A stretch of DNA of 64,000 bases from Nonomuraea sp. PA05 (GTDB lineage: Bacteria; Actinomycetota; Actinomycetes; Streptosporangiales; Streptosporangiaceae), in assembly GCF_008086045.1 (NCBI RefSeq), contig NZ_VSEY01000001.1:434001-498000 (forward strand), written 5' to 3'. Of this stretch, positions 14,856-22,778 are shown one piece after another; the stretch's first letter is position 1; every line of letters starts with the position of its first letter. The notes under the pieces are model-generated. The model was not told where the DNA came from. It saw nothing but the letters and a program-made list of their open reading frames with translations, and did not search any database. The translations under genes were made by a program, and so were the position numbers.

Positions 14856-16216
14856 GCCGGTCGTACAAGGTCACCTTCTGGAAGATCAAGCGCAACACCT
14901 CCAGCAAAAAGCCCTCGTACGTCGTGCGCTGGACCGTCGAAGGTAAGGAGAACTCCAGAACACTCGGCGGCAAGGAACTGGCCGAGAACTTCCTCTCCGA
15001 CCTCCGCCAGGCCGCCCGGCGCGGCGAATGGTTCGACACCGAAACCGGCCTGCCCGAATCAATGCTCAAGGCCCAGAATTCGCGCACCTGGCTGGAGTTC
15101 GCGCGGGCCTACATGACCTCCCGGTGGCCGCACTTGGCAGCGAAATCCCGGGAGAACATCGTCGAGAGCCTTGTCGTGGTCACGATGACGCTGACGCTCG
15201 ACCGCAAAGGCCGACCCGACACCGAGATCCTTCGACGAGCGGTGCGCAAGCATGTGTTCCTTCCCGAGGAACGCCAGCCAGACCCTGACGCCCAGATTGT
15301 TGCCGCGCTGCGGTGGCTCAACGCGGCCTCGCTGCCAATGAACGAACTCAAGGAGGCGCGCCACACCCGCGCGGTACTGGAGGCCCTGGCCGTGGTGCAG
15401 GACGGCACCAAGGCGGCGACCACGTCATTCCGGCGCAGACGGGCCGCGTTTCACACCGCTTTGGAGCACGCCGTCGAACTCGGTGATCTCGATTTCAATC
15501 CGCTCGATCGCGTCAAGTGGAAGCCCGCCAAGTTGTCCAACGTGGTGGATCGACGGGCGGTCGTCAACCCCCGCCAGGCGCGCGAATTGCTTACCGCCGT
15601 GACGTATGTCGGGCGCACGCGTGGGCCAATGATGGCGGCGATGTTCGCCTGCATGTACTTCGCCGGCTTGCGCCCCGCCGAGGCGCAAGGACTTCAGAGG
15701 AAGGGCTGTGTCCTGCCGGTCGAAGGATGGGGCCAGGTCACGCCGTCCAAGACTCGGCCGCAGAGCAACAGCGACTTCACCGACTCTGGAGGGTTGTTCG
15801 ACGAGCGCGGCCTCAAGCACCGTGCGGAGAACGAGGAGCGGCCCGTGCCGATCCCGCCCGAACTGGTCGCCATCCTGCGTGCCCACATCGAGACCTTCGG
15901 CGCCGCATGGGACGGCAGACTGTTCTACACCCGCGGCGGCGGCACCTTCACCGTGTCCGCCTACACGCAAGTGTGGAAACAAGCACGGGAACTCGCTTTC
16001 ACCCCCGAGCAGGTCGATTCCCCGCTGGCGGGGCGCCCCTACGACCTGAGACATGCAGCGGTGTCACTGTGGCTTAACGCCGGAGTTCACGCCCCCGAGG
16101 TCGCTGAGCGGGCCGGACACAGCGTGGACGTGCTCCTGAAGATCTACGCCAAGTGCATCGACGGGCAGCGCGAGATCGCCAATCAGCGCATCGAAAAGGC
16201 GCTGGGGGAAGAATGA
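14852..16216 (+). CDS. int: Tyrosine site-specific integrase
   Basis: 454 residues from the GTG at 14852, with GGAGG upstream. An N-terminal AP2-like arm-binding part and a core-binding helical domain (about 70-210) precede the catalytic domain. Visible catalytic residues are the Arg of GLRPAEA (about 274), YDLRHAAVSLWL (about 398; Tyr where many relatives have His, then Arg), the His of AGHSVDV (about 423) and the nucleophile Tyr of KIYAKC (about 432). AICE integrases of this type usually target a tRNA 3' end. Here no tRNA follows, and the next gene is a truncated SRPBCC gene. Confidence 0.9.
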   Translation: MSRSYKVTFWKIKRNTSSKKPSYVVRWTVEGKENSRTLGGKELAENFLSDLRQAARRGEWFDTETGLPESMLKAQNSRTWLEFARAYMTSRWPHLAAKSRENIVESLVVVTMTLTLDRKGRPDTEILRRAVRKHVFLPEERQPDPDAQIVAALRWLNAASLPMNELKEARHTRAVLEALAVVQDGTKAATTSFRRRRAAFHTALEHAVELGDLDFNPLDRVKWKPAKLSNVVDRRAVVNPRQARELLTAVTYVGRTRGPMMAAMFACMYFAGLRPAEAQGLQRKGCVLPVEGWGQVTPSKTRPQSNSDFTDSGGLFDERGLKHRAENEERPVPIPPELVAILRAHIETFGAAWDGRLFYTRGGGTFTVSAYTQVWKQARELAFTPEQVDSPLAGRPYDLRHAAVSLWLNAGVHAPEVAERAGHSVDVLLKIYAKCIDGQREIANQRIEKALGEE

Positions 16217-16340
16217 TTTACAGGACGCCGCTCCGGAATAGAAGCGGAATGACCAGTGTGACCGCACTCCACAGATCGCACTCCGTAGCAGGTCCGAGGG
16301 TCTTTCCGGGTGCGAAGCGCTATTCCTCCTGGAACCGGAT
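16217..16340. other. Probable right attachment region of the element
   Basis: About 100 bp between the integrase stop and the point where homology to a chromosomal SRPBCC gene appears to begin. AICE attachment sites lie directly beyond int, so a core site is expected here. I see no tRNA fragment, and the left end lies outside the window, so the direct repeat cannot be verified. ccggaat and gcggaat are short repeats within it. Confidence 0.4.
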
Positions 16341-16472
16341 GCCCACCGCGCGGGCCGGATCGACCCAGCTGTGGCGGCCCCGCACGTACCAGGCGTCGAT
16401 CTCGTCGGTGAAGACGCGGAACGCGGTGTCCGGGTCGACGGGCACGGTGACGCTGGCCCGCACGGAGTTCAT
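16320..16472 (-). pseudogene. SRPBCC-domain gene, truncated after about 50 codons
   Basis: From the ATG at 16472 (overlapping the ArsR stop) the product reads MNSVRASVTVPVDPDTAFRV and continues to AVGIRF, the normal start of an AHSA1-like SRPBCC protein. Such proteins are about 150 residues. The frame runs into QEE and a stop at 16320, and none of the three frames beyond resembles the missing part. The break falls next to the integrase end of the element, so I infer that integration removed the 3' end. ArsR-SRPBCC pairs are common in actinomycetes. Confidence 0.65.
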
Positions 16473-16783
16473 CGGGTGCGCTCCACGTGGTCCTTGAACG
16501 AGCCGAGCTGCTCGGCCCAGAACGCCTGCACCTGGTCCAGCCACGCCTGCAACGCCGTGAACGGCTGCTGGCGCAGGGTGTAGAGGCGCAGCCGCGCGTC
16601 GGCCCCGCCGGCCTCGGCCTGCACGATCCCGCTCGCGCGCAGCACGCGCAGGTGCCTGCTGAGCGCGGGCGCGCTCATCTGGACGGCCTGCGCCAGCTCC
16701 CCGGCGGGACGCGGGCCCTCCCGCAGCAGGTCGATCACCTTGCGGCGGGTGGGGTCGGCGAGCGCCGCCAGCGTCGCGTCAAT
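16469..16783 (-). CDS. ArsR-family transcriptional regulator, start codon unclear
   Basis: The winged helix is typical (ELAQAVQMSAPALSRHLRVL), and LAALADPTRRKVIDLL marks the conserved N-terminus. That conserved stretch lies upstream of the first standard start (GTG at 16738). Upstream of it the open frame has no ATG, GTG or TTG before a stop at about 16813. I placed the start at an ATT (16783), which would be a rare codon; CTG at 16771 or an unrecognised start is possible. It is divergent from a VOC gene and cotranscribed with the broken SRPBCC gene. Confidence 0.7.
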   Translation of the reverse strand: MDATLAALADPTRRKVIDLLREGPRPAGELAQAVQMSAPALSRHLRVLRASGIVQAEAGGADARLRLYTLRQQPFTALQAWLDQVQAFWAEQLGSFKDHVERTR

Positions 16784-16800
16784 TTCGTTAACGTTAGTGT

Positions 16801-16849
16801 TAATTGTTGCCTACTTCCGCTAGGCTGTTAACGCTTCAGGCAACAATTA
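16801..16849. promoter_or_regulatory. Inverted repeat between arsR and the VOC gene
   Basis: TAATTGTTGCC (16801-16811) and GGCAACAATTA (16839-16849) are perfect 11-bp inverted arms 27 bp apart. A TTAACG-TTAGTGTTAA element is just to the left. ArsR-type repressors bind such AT-rich dyads, so this is the likely operator for both divergent genes. Confidence 0.6.
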
Positions 16850-16865
16850 TCGCGGAGGTATGCGG

Positions 16866-17207
16866 ATGGCTGTCCAGCTCGGCTACTACACCCTGTCCGT
16901 GCGGGACCTGGACCGGGCGGCGGCGTTCTACGGGGCGCTGTTCGGCTGGGAGTTCAGGCGCGAGCACGAGACGTACCTGCACGTCACCAACACCGCCGTC
17001 GCCATGGGCTTCGTCGCGGGCGGGCCGTCGTCCCAGCCGAACGTCTACTACCACGTGGATGACATCGGCAAGGTCGTCGAGCGGGTGCGCGAGCTCGGCG
17101 GCACCACCGGCGAGATCCTCGACAGCAAGTCGGGGCGCGGCTGCTCCTGCACCGACGACCAGGGCACCGAGATCAGCATCTGGCAACCCGCCCCGGGCTT
17201 CGCCTGA
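16866..17207 (+). CDS. VOC-family (glyoxalase-like) protein
   Basis: 113 residues from the ATG at 16866, chosen because GGAGGT lies seven bases upstream (an ATG at 16860 is too close). A single VOC module: YYTLSVRDLDRAAAFYGALF then FGWEF at the start, YYHVDDIGKVVERVRELGG in the middle, and a terminal DQGTEISIWQ with the metal-site Glu. VOC proteins include glyoxalases, dioxygenases and antibiotic-binding proteins. The ArsR-linked setting suggests it is induced by a small molecule. Confidence 0.8.
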   Translation: MAVQLGYYTLSVRDLDRAAAFYGALFGWEFRREHETYLHVTNTAVAMGFVAGGPSSQPNVYYHVDDIGKVVERVRELGGTTGEILDSKSGRGCSCTDDQGTEISIWQPAPGFA

Positions 17208-17247
17208 CCCGGCCGCCCAGCCGGACCCGGCTGATCCGCTGGGCTCG

Positions 17248-17311
17248 GCTGACCTGCTGGCCCGCTGGCCCGACAGATACTGCTGACCTGCTGGCCCGCT
17301 GGCCCGACAGA
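17248..17311. repeat. 30-bp direct repeat, period 34
   Basis: The 30 bases at 17248-17277 recur exactly at 17282-17311, built from GCTGGCCCGCTGGCCCG. They fill the gap between the convergent VOC and SCO6745-like genes, where no gene is visible. Probably slippage-derived. Confidence 0.7.
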
Positions 17312-17347
17312 CCCTGCTGGCCTGCTGACCGCATGGTTTTGCCGGCC

Positions 17348-18226
17348 TCAGTCGGGCACCTGGACGGTCGCGATGCCGAGCGTGCTGGTCATCGGCAGCA
17401 GCCCCGCCTCGAACACCGCCCCGAGGAACGGCGCGGCGAGCTGCCCCAGCCGCCCCGCCCGCTCCTCGCCGAACCGCCGCCACGGCTCGAAGGCCAGGTC
17501 GTCCGTCATCCGCTCGACCTGGTCGCGCAGCGCCCTGCCGCGCTCGGTGGCCTGCCCGTCCGGCTTCACCAGGCCGCGGGCGGCCAGCCGCTCCAGCGCC
17601 TCGGCCCACTCCTGCTCGCTCCAGCCCCGCCCGGCGAAGTTCTCCACCGGCGCGGCCCCGACCGCGGCGAACGACACCAGCGACTCGCACCCGTCCAGCC
17701 CGGCCGCGGCCAGCGCCGCCAGGTGGCCGTCGCCGCGGTGCTCGCGCAGCACGGTGGCCGCCTGCCAGAGCACCAGGTGCGGCTCGTCCGGCCAGGGCAG
17801 GTCCAGGTTGGCCGCCGCGAACGGCCGTCCCTCCACCGGCACGCTCTCGGCCACCCGCCTGGCCAGCTCCGCCGCCTCCGTCACCGCCGGCCCCGCCACG
17901 CGGTCGCCCAGCAGGTGGCGGTACGTCTCGTCCACCGCCTCCAGCCGCGCCCGCAGCACCTGCTCCGGCGCGGCCACCTCCCACACGGCGGGGAAATGCT
18001 CGGCGATCATGCGCGGGCTGAAGCTGTAGCAGGCGGCCGTGGCCAGCCGCGCGCCGGCCCGCCCGAGCGGGGCCGTGCGGTAGGCGAAATAGCTGGGCCA
18101 GCGCGACTCCACGTCGTAGCCGAGCGCCGCCGCCCGCCCGAACGCCTGCGGGGAGAAGTACAGCACGGCGTGGATCGGCTCCAGTTGGTGCCACATGCGG
18201 CGGGCAAGCCTGGATGGTGCGCTCAT
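17348..18226 (-). CDS. SCO6745-family regulator-like protein
   Basis: 292 residues from the ATG at 18226 (GAGGGA upstream; the frame opens earlier but overlaps the divergent promoter). It begins MSAPSRLARRMWHQLEPIHA and contains YFSPQAFGRAAALG and PSYFAYRTAPLG, as in the actinobacterial SCO6745 family, with a C-terminal winged-helix-like part (ALERLAARGLVKPDG). The function of this family is not established. It is divergent from a CGNR zinc-finger gene. Confidence 0.65.
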   Translation of the reverse strand: MSAPSRLARRMWHQLEPIHAVLYFSPQAFGRAAALGYDVESRWPSYFAYRTAPLGRAGARLATAACYSFSPRMIAEHFPAVWEVAAPEQVLRARLEAVDETYRHLLGDRVAGPAVTEAAELARRVAESVPVEGRPFAAANLDLPWPDEPHLVLWQAATVLREHRGDGHLAALAAAGLDGCESLVSFAAVGAAPVENFAGRGWSEQEWAEALERLAARGLVKPDGQATERGRALRDQVERMTDDLAFEPWRRFGEERAGRLGQLAAPFLGAVFEAGLLPMTSTLGIATVQVPD

Positions 18227-18254
18227 GACGAATCCCTCACTGTCTAGATAAGCT

Positions 18255-18830
18255 ATGCCAGTGACGATAGAGGCATGGCGCATCACTGGTCAATCGCAAA
18301 TAGACAGTTATGTCGGGAGGTGGGCGGAGCTCGCCGTCCTGCTCGTGAACGAGCTGCACGTCACCCAGGCCCGCGGCCGGGCCGTCACGCCGCCGCCCGA
18401 CCGGCGCGCGGCGCTGGAGGAGGCCTTCACCCGCCAGGACTGGACACCGGGCCACACCTTGACGTCCGCGGACGTGGACCGCCTGGCGGAGGTGGCCGCC
18501 GAACTGCACCCCGCCTTCTCGGGCGACGTCACCTCGCTCAACCAGGCCCTGGTGCGTCACGCCGCCGTGCCCAACCTGCACGGCGACCCGCCGGTCCTCG
18601 CCTTCCACGCCCCCGACGCCGAGTGGGCGGACGCCTGGGCCGCCGACGCCGGCACCGCACTGGCCATGGTGATCGGGGTAGGGCAGGGGCGGCGGCTGCG
18701 GTCGTGCGAGGCGGACGGGTGCGAGCTGGTGTTCTTCGACGTCACCAGGAACGCGTCACGGCGGTTCTGCGGGCTGCCGTGCCAGAACCGCGCCAAGGCC
18801 AGCGCCTACCGCGCCCGCCGCCGCACCTGA
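18255..18830 (+). CDS. CGNR zinc-finger (ABATE domain) regulator
   Basis: 191 residues. An N-terminal helical ABATE-type domain with LAVLLVNELHVTQARGR is followed by a C-terminal zinc finger: RRLRSCEADGCELVFFDVTR, then NASRRFCGLPCQNRAKASAY. The Cys pairs and the basic tail are diagnostic of CGNR proteins, thought to be DNA-binding regulators. The gene starts 28 bp from the divergent SCO6745-like gene, a likely target. Confidence 0.8.
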   Translation: MPVTIEAWRITGQSQIDSYVGRWAELAVLLVNELHVTQARGRAVTPPPDRRAALEEAFTRQDWTPGHTLTSADVDRLAEVAAELHPAFSGDVTSLNQALVRHAAVPNLHGDPPVLAFHAPDAEWADAWAADAGTALAMVIGVGQGRRLRSCEADGCELVFFDVTRNASRRFCGLPCQNRAKASAYRARRRT

Positions 18831-18903
18831 CGCGCCCCCCTCCGCGCCCGCTGCCGCGTCCCCTTCGCGCCCCCCTCCGAGCCCGCCGCCGCGCGTGCAG
18901 CGC

Positions 18904-19863
18904 TCACTCAGCCGGGAGCCGCAGCACCCGCAGCTCGTGCGCGCCGTCCTCGCGGGTCATCTCGTAGTACAGCCACCACTGCCCCTCCACCACCAGCGCG
19001 TCCAGGTACCGGACCGACCCGCTCCGGTGCGGCGAGGTCACCCAGGGCCGCTCACCCGACAGCCGCCGCCAGCCGAACAGATCACCGGACACCGCGACCC
19101 CGCACCGCTCCTCGTAGTTCTCCTCGTGCGAGCCCGACCCGTCGTAGAACCCCACGAACCCGCCCGGCACGGCCACCACGCTGTTGAGCCGCGCCTGGAA
19201 CCGGTCCCATCCCTGGCCGACCCCCAGTACCTCCCCCTGCCAGGTGAAGCAGGCCCCGCCGTCCAGGCTGGTCGCCAGCCCCGTGGGATGCGTGGTGGCG
19301 CCCACGTTGTAGATGTCGGCGCTGGCGTGCGCCTCGCCGCCGAGCCCGGGCAGCGCCGCCGCGTAGCTGGCGAACAGGTACGTGACGGGCCCGACCCGCA
19401 GCACGTACGGATCCTTGACCCCCTCGGTCCCGGTGGAGGCCGCGGTCAGCACCGGCCGCGCCGTGGCCACGTCGAACTCCGACGGATGCGCCACCGGGCC
19501 GAGCGCGTCGATCCGCCACCGGTTGTCGGCCGGGTCCACGTACGACAGGTAGAGCAGGAACCCGCCCCCGTCCGCGGGCGTCAGGCAGAACCGCTCCATG
19601 GACGGCGTGCGCAGCTCGTCCTTGTGCACCGACCACACGTCGGTGAAGCTCACCCCGTCGTCGCTGACCGCCACCGCGCAGCGCCACCCGCGCTCAGCCC
19701 CGGCCCCGCGGGGACGCCGCCGCCGGTAGGTCAGCCAGAACCGCTCACCGTCGTGCAGCACGCCGGGGCAGCCTGCCCAGTAGCCCTCCTCGTCCTTCTC
19801 CGGAGCGAGCACCACCGTGCCCGCCAGCGGGTCGAACGCGGGAAGCGGAGCGTGAGAGATCAT
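18904..19863 (-). CDS. GH43-like five-bladed beta-propeller hydrolase
   Basis: 319 residues from the ATG at 19863, preceded by GAGGACGA. Repeated blade motifs (GVLHDGERFWLTYRRR; VKDPYVLRVGPVTYLFASYA; VVAVPGGFVGFYDG; ALVVEGQWWLYYEMTREDG) match the GH43/GH32-like propeller used on furanose and beta-mannoside glycans. The acidic catalytic residues cannot be assigned safely by eye. There is no signal peptide, so it is cytoplasmic. It lies immediately downstream of a ROK regulator. Confidence 0.6.
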   Translation of the reverse strand: MISHAPLPAFDPLAGTVVLAPEKDEEGYWAGCPGVLHDGERFWLTYRRRRPRGAGAERGWRCAVAVSDDGVSFTDVWSVHKDELRTPSMERFCLTPADGGGFLLYLSYVDPADNRWRIDALGPVAHPSEFDVATARPVLTAASTGTEGVKDPYVLRVGPVTYLFASYAAALPGLGGEAHASADIYNVGATTHPTGLATSLDGGACFTWQGEVLGVGQGWDRFQARLNSVVAVPGGFVGFYDGSGSHEENYEERCGVAVSGDLFGWRRLSGERPWVTSPHRSGSVRYLDALVVEGQWWLYYEMTREDGAHELRVLRLPAE

Positions 19864-19877
19864 TTCGTCCTCGTCTT

Positions 19878-21062
19878 TCAGGCGTCGTAGAAGAACCGGT
19901 CCAGGGCGACGGCGGCGCTGCCGATCACGCCGGCGTCCGGGCCGAGGGTGGCGCGCCGCACCTGGACGGCGTCGCGCAGCACGGGGAACGCCCTGGCCCG
20001 CAACGCCTGCCTGACCCGGTCGAAGATCGGCTCGGGAGCGGTGCGGAAGGCGCCGCCCAGCAGGATCAGCGCAGGGTTGAGCAGGTTGACCGCGCTGGCC
20101 AGGCCGGTGGCGAGGTGACCGGCGACCTCGTCCAGCGCCGCGTCCGCGCGCCCGTCGCCCTCGGCGGCGGCGGACGCCAGGCGGGCGAGAGGATCGGCGC
20201 CGTCCCCGCTGTGGCCCCCCGTGATGAGCGGGCCGAGGAGGGCGCGGGCCTGTTCGGCCAGGTACGGCTCCGCCACTACGGTCTCCAGGCAGCCGGTGGA
20301 GCCGCACGCGCACGGCCTGCCCCGCTCCACCACCTTCAGGTGCCCCAGCTCCGTGACCCCATGGGTGCCCGACCTGAACGGCTGCCCGCCGATCACCACG
20401 CCCGCGCCCACGCCGGTGCGGACGTACACGTACAGGAGCGGATCCGCTCCGCCCGTGTCGCCGTAACGGGTTTCGGCCAGCGCCATCGCCCGTACGTTGT
20501 GATCGACCACCGCCGGCACGCCCAGCGCCCGTTCCAGCGGATCGGCGAACGCGACGTCGCGCCAGCCCAGGTTGACCGACAGCACGTTGCGGCGCTGCCC
20601 GGGGTCCACCGGGCCCGGGGCGGCGACGCCGATGCCGAGCAGCCGGTCGCCCGCCTGCCCGGCCAGTGCCGCGGCGGCGTCGGCGATGCGGGCCACGACC
20701 TGTTCGGGCGGCTCGCCCGCCAGGTCGAAGCCGAACGAGCGCACGTCCCGCGCGCGGGCCTTCAGGTCGCACAGCCCGAGCCGTACGGTACCCGCGCCGA
20801 CCTGGACGCCGATGACCTGCCGGGCGCCGGCGCGCAGCCGGATGCCGGTCGAGGGCCGCCCGACGCGGGTGCCGGGCCCGTCCGTGGCGCCCTCGCTCAC
20901 CAGGCCCTCGTCCAGAAGCTGGGCCACGACCTTGGTCATGGTCGTGGGGGACAGGCCCAGCCGGCGTGCCAGGTCGGCGCGGGGCTGCGGCCCGTGGTCG
21001 CGCAGGGTGCGCAGCACGAGGCGTCTGTGCAGCCTGCGGACGTCCTGCACCGGTGTCGGCAT
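19878..21062 (-). CDS. ROK-family transcriptional repressor (NagC/XylR type)
   Basis: 394 residues from the ATG at 21062, with AGGAGGG upstream. An N-terminal winged helix (about 15-65, LARRLGLSPTTMTKVVAQLL) is followed by the ROK fold, with the zinc motif CACGSTGCLE and a GPVDP segment. ROK repressors sense sugars or sugar phosphates. Its neighbour downstream is the GH43-like gene, 14 bp away, suggesting control of a small glycan-use unit. Confidence 0.85.
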   Translation of the reverse strand: MPTPVQDVRRLHRRLVLRTLRDHGPQPRADLARRLGLSPTTMTKVVAQLLDEGLVSEGATDGPGTRVGRPSTGIRLRAGARQVIGVQVGAGTVRLGLCDLKARARDVRSFGFDLAGEPPEQVVARIADAAAALAGQAGDRLLGIGVAAPGPVDPGQRRNVLSVNLGWRDVAFADPLERALGVPAVVDHNVRAMALAETRYGDTGGADPLLYVYVRTGVGAGVVIGGQPFRSGTHGVTELGHLKVVERGRPCACGSTGCLETVVAEPYLAEQARALLGPLITGGHSGDGADPLARLASAAAEGDGRADAALDEVAGHLATGLASAVNLLNPALILLGGAFRTAPEPIFDRVRQALRARAFPVLRDAVQVRRATLGPDAGVIGSAAVALDRFFYDA

Positions 21063-21072
21063 GGCGGCCCTC

Positions 21073-21103
21073 CTTAATAACTAACGGGTAGAAAATAATT
21101 AAG
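21073..21103. promoter_or_regulatory. Putative ROK operator
   Basis: CTTAATAACTAA and AAAATAATTAAG form an imperfect AT-rich inverted repeat around CGGGTAG, directly upstream of the ROK start. It stands out in very GC-rich DNA and fits the AT-rich operators of NagC-type regulators. Autoregulation is inferred. Confidence 0.55.
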
Positions 21104-21144
21104 GGAAGCCCTTTCGTCAACGGGAGGACCCGGGGCAGAGGTGG

Positions 21145-22371
21145 TCAGGCGTCTTCGAGCAGGCCGAGCCGTCCGGCGACGGTGGCCACCGCGGCCAAGA
21201 TGCGATCGACCTGCCCGTTCGTGTGCGCCGCCGTCACGCTCAGCCGGATCAGCGCCTCACCTTCAGGGACGGCCGGCGGCAGCATGACGTTCGCCAGCAC
21301 CCCCTCCTCCAGCAGGCCCGCCCAGAATCGGCAGGCCGTCAGCCGGTCGCCCACCCGCAGCGAGACCGTCGGGGTGCCGCCCGCCGCCCGCGCGAACCCG
21401 AGCGCCACCAGCCCCGCACGCAGCCGTTCCGCCGCCGACATGACGGCCCTGCGCCGCTCCGGCTCCGTGCGGATGATGTCGAGGGCGGCCAGCGCGGCGG
21501 CCGTGCAGGCCGGGGGCAGCGACGCGGAGAACAGCGCGGACCGGGCGCTGTGCCGCAGGTACTGCACGACGTGCCGCGGCCCCGCGACGGCCCCGCCGAG
21601 CGTGCCGAAGCACTTGGAGAACGTCACCGTCTGCACGTCCACGGCCGACTGCAGCCCATGGTGCTCGGCCGCCCCGCGCCCGCCGGCGCCCAGCAGCCCG
21701 GCGTCGTGCGCGCTGTCGAGCACCACCCGCGCCCCGTGCCGCGCCGCCAGCTTGGCGATGCCCGGCAGGTCGCACAGATCGCCGCCGACCGAGAACATGC
21801 CCTCCGTCAGCACGATCGCCCCCGCCTGCGGGTCCGCCGCCTCCAGCATGCCGGCGAGCTGGGTCATGTCGTTGTGCCGGTAACGCCGCAGCGTGGCCTG
21901 GCCGAGACGGGCGGAGTCGATGAGCGAGGCGTGGATGCGCCGGTCGGCGAACAGCACGTCACGCGGCCCGAACAGCGCGCTCAGCGCGAGATTGGCCTGG
22001 TAGCCGGTGGTGACCACCATCGCGGCCTCGTGCCCGAGGAACTCGGCCAGCTCCCCTTCCAGCGTCTCGTGCAGGGCCAGCGTGCCGTTCAGCACCCGCG
22101 AACCCGAGTTGCCCGACCCCAGCCGGTGCAGCGCCTCGGCGCCCGCCTCCTTCAGCCGCGGATCGTCCGCCAGCGCCAGGTAGTCGTTGGAGCCGGCCAT
22201 CAGCACCCGCCGGCCGCCCACCACCACCTCACCGCCGCCGGGCCGCCCCTCCACCGGCAGGTAGTAGGGGTACAGGCCCGCGGAGGCCAGCGTCTCGGCC
22301 TCCGGGAGACGGCACTTGCTGAAGGGGTCCGTCACTACGCGGCACTCACTTTCCGGCTCCGTCCGAAGCAT
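21145..22371 (-). CDS. spt: Serine palmitoyltransferase-like alpha-oxoamine synthase
   Basis: 408 residues, fold-type I PLP enzyme. It should condense serine with a fatty acyl thioester to 3-ketosphinganine. Bacterial SPT features are visible: GLYPYYLPVEG near the start, GSNDYLALADDPRLKEAG, SGSRVLNGTLALHETLE, YRHNDM, the PLP-stacking His of RIHAS (147) and the Schiff-base Lys of TFSKCFG (253). The usual DEAH segment is DSAH (219-222), followed by Asp instead of Gly. The biotin enzyme KAPA synthase is the main alternative, but the divergent ACP-GNAT-reductase operon favours SPT. A GTG within VVTDPFSK may be the true start. Confidence 0.75.
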   Translation of the reverse strand: MLRTEPESECRVVTDPFSKCRLPEAETLASAGLYPYYLPVEGRPGGGEVVVGGRRVLMAGSNDYLALADDPRLKEAGAEALHRLGSGNSGSRVLNGTLALHETLEGELAEFLGHEAAMVVTTGYQANLALSALFGPRDVLFADRRIHASLIDSARLGQATLRRYRHNDMTQLAGMLEAADPQAGAIVLTEGMFSVGGDLCDLPGIAKLAARHGARVVLDSAHDAGLLGAGGRGAAEHHGLQSAVDVQTVTFSKCFGTLGGAVAGPRHVVQYLRHSARSALFSASLPPACTAAALAALDIIRTEPERRRAVMSAAERLRAGLVALGFARAAGGTPTVSLRVGDRLTACRFWAGLLEEGVLANVMLPPAVPEGEALIRLSVTAAHTNGQVDRILAAVATVAGRLGLLEDA

Positions 22372-22502
22372 TCCGGCGACTCACTCCGCATCAGGCGATC
22401 GTAGCTGACAGTGGTTGAACGTGATAGTAGAGTAATCGCTGCTGGTGTGGGGCTCGCCGGCAGTCATTGTCCCGACAAGCGACAGCCGACAAGGACGTAC
22501 GC
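22372..22502. promoter_or_regulatory. Divergent promoter region of the sphingolipid-type genes
   Basis: 131 bp between the SPT-like gene (minus) and the ACP gene (plus). It is notably AT-rich (GATAGTAGAGTAATCG near 22425) compared with its flanks, as expected for promoters serving both sides. No clear operator dyad is visible. Confidence 0.5.
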
Positions 22503-22751
22503 ATGACAGAAGACGAGATCTTCCACCAGTTGCGCGGCCTGTGCGCCGAGATCCTCGCGGTGGATCCGGCGCTCATCACCCCCGACACCGACCTGCGCGA
22601 GGAGCTGGAGGCCGACAGCCTCGACATGGCGGAGCTGGCCGTGGCCAGCGGCGACCGCTTCAACCTCCTGGTGGACTTCGATCTCGCCAAGCACGTGCGC
22701 ACCCTCGGCGACGTGACCGTCCTGGTCCGCGCCGGGGTCCGGGCCGGCTGA
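22503..22751 (+). CDS. Acyl carrier protein
   Basis: 82 residues from the ATG at 22503, AAGGAC upstream. A four-helix ACP with the phosphopantetheine serine at 39 (ELEADSLDMAEL). It is divergent from the SPT-like gene and 27 bp from the ceramide synthase-type gene. In bacterial sphingolipid loci a dedicated ACP supplies the acyl chain to SPT, and this one is positioned to do the same. Confidence 0.85.
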   Translation: MTEDEIFHQLRGLCAEILAVDPALITPDTDLREELEADSLDMAELAVASGDRFNLLVDFDLAKHVRTLGDVTVLVRAGVRAG

Positions 22752-22778
22752 CGCGCGCCGTCGTCGCAGGGGGTCGCC

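Noticed and set aside
16217..16330. tRNA gene or 3' tRNA fragment as attachment site next to the integrase
   Set aside because: I looked for a T-loop GGTTCGA-type segment and an acceptor stem. Only a weak aggtccgagg similarity is present and no cloverleaf can be drawn.
18904..21120. Single 738-codon protein joining the ROK and GH43-like regions
   Set aside because: The first two thirds are an off-frame reading of the ROK gene. Only the part from the ATG at 19863 matches a propeller.
21145..22371. KAPA synthase (biotin pathway) as the primary call
   Set aside because: No bioA, bioB or bioD gene is nearby, the N-terminal YPYYLPVEG and LNGTLALHE patterns fit SPT better, and the ACP-GNAT-SDR operon is divergent from it. 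It remains the stated alternative.
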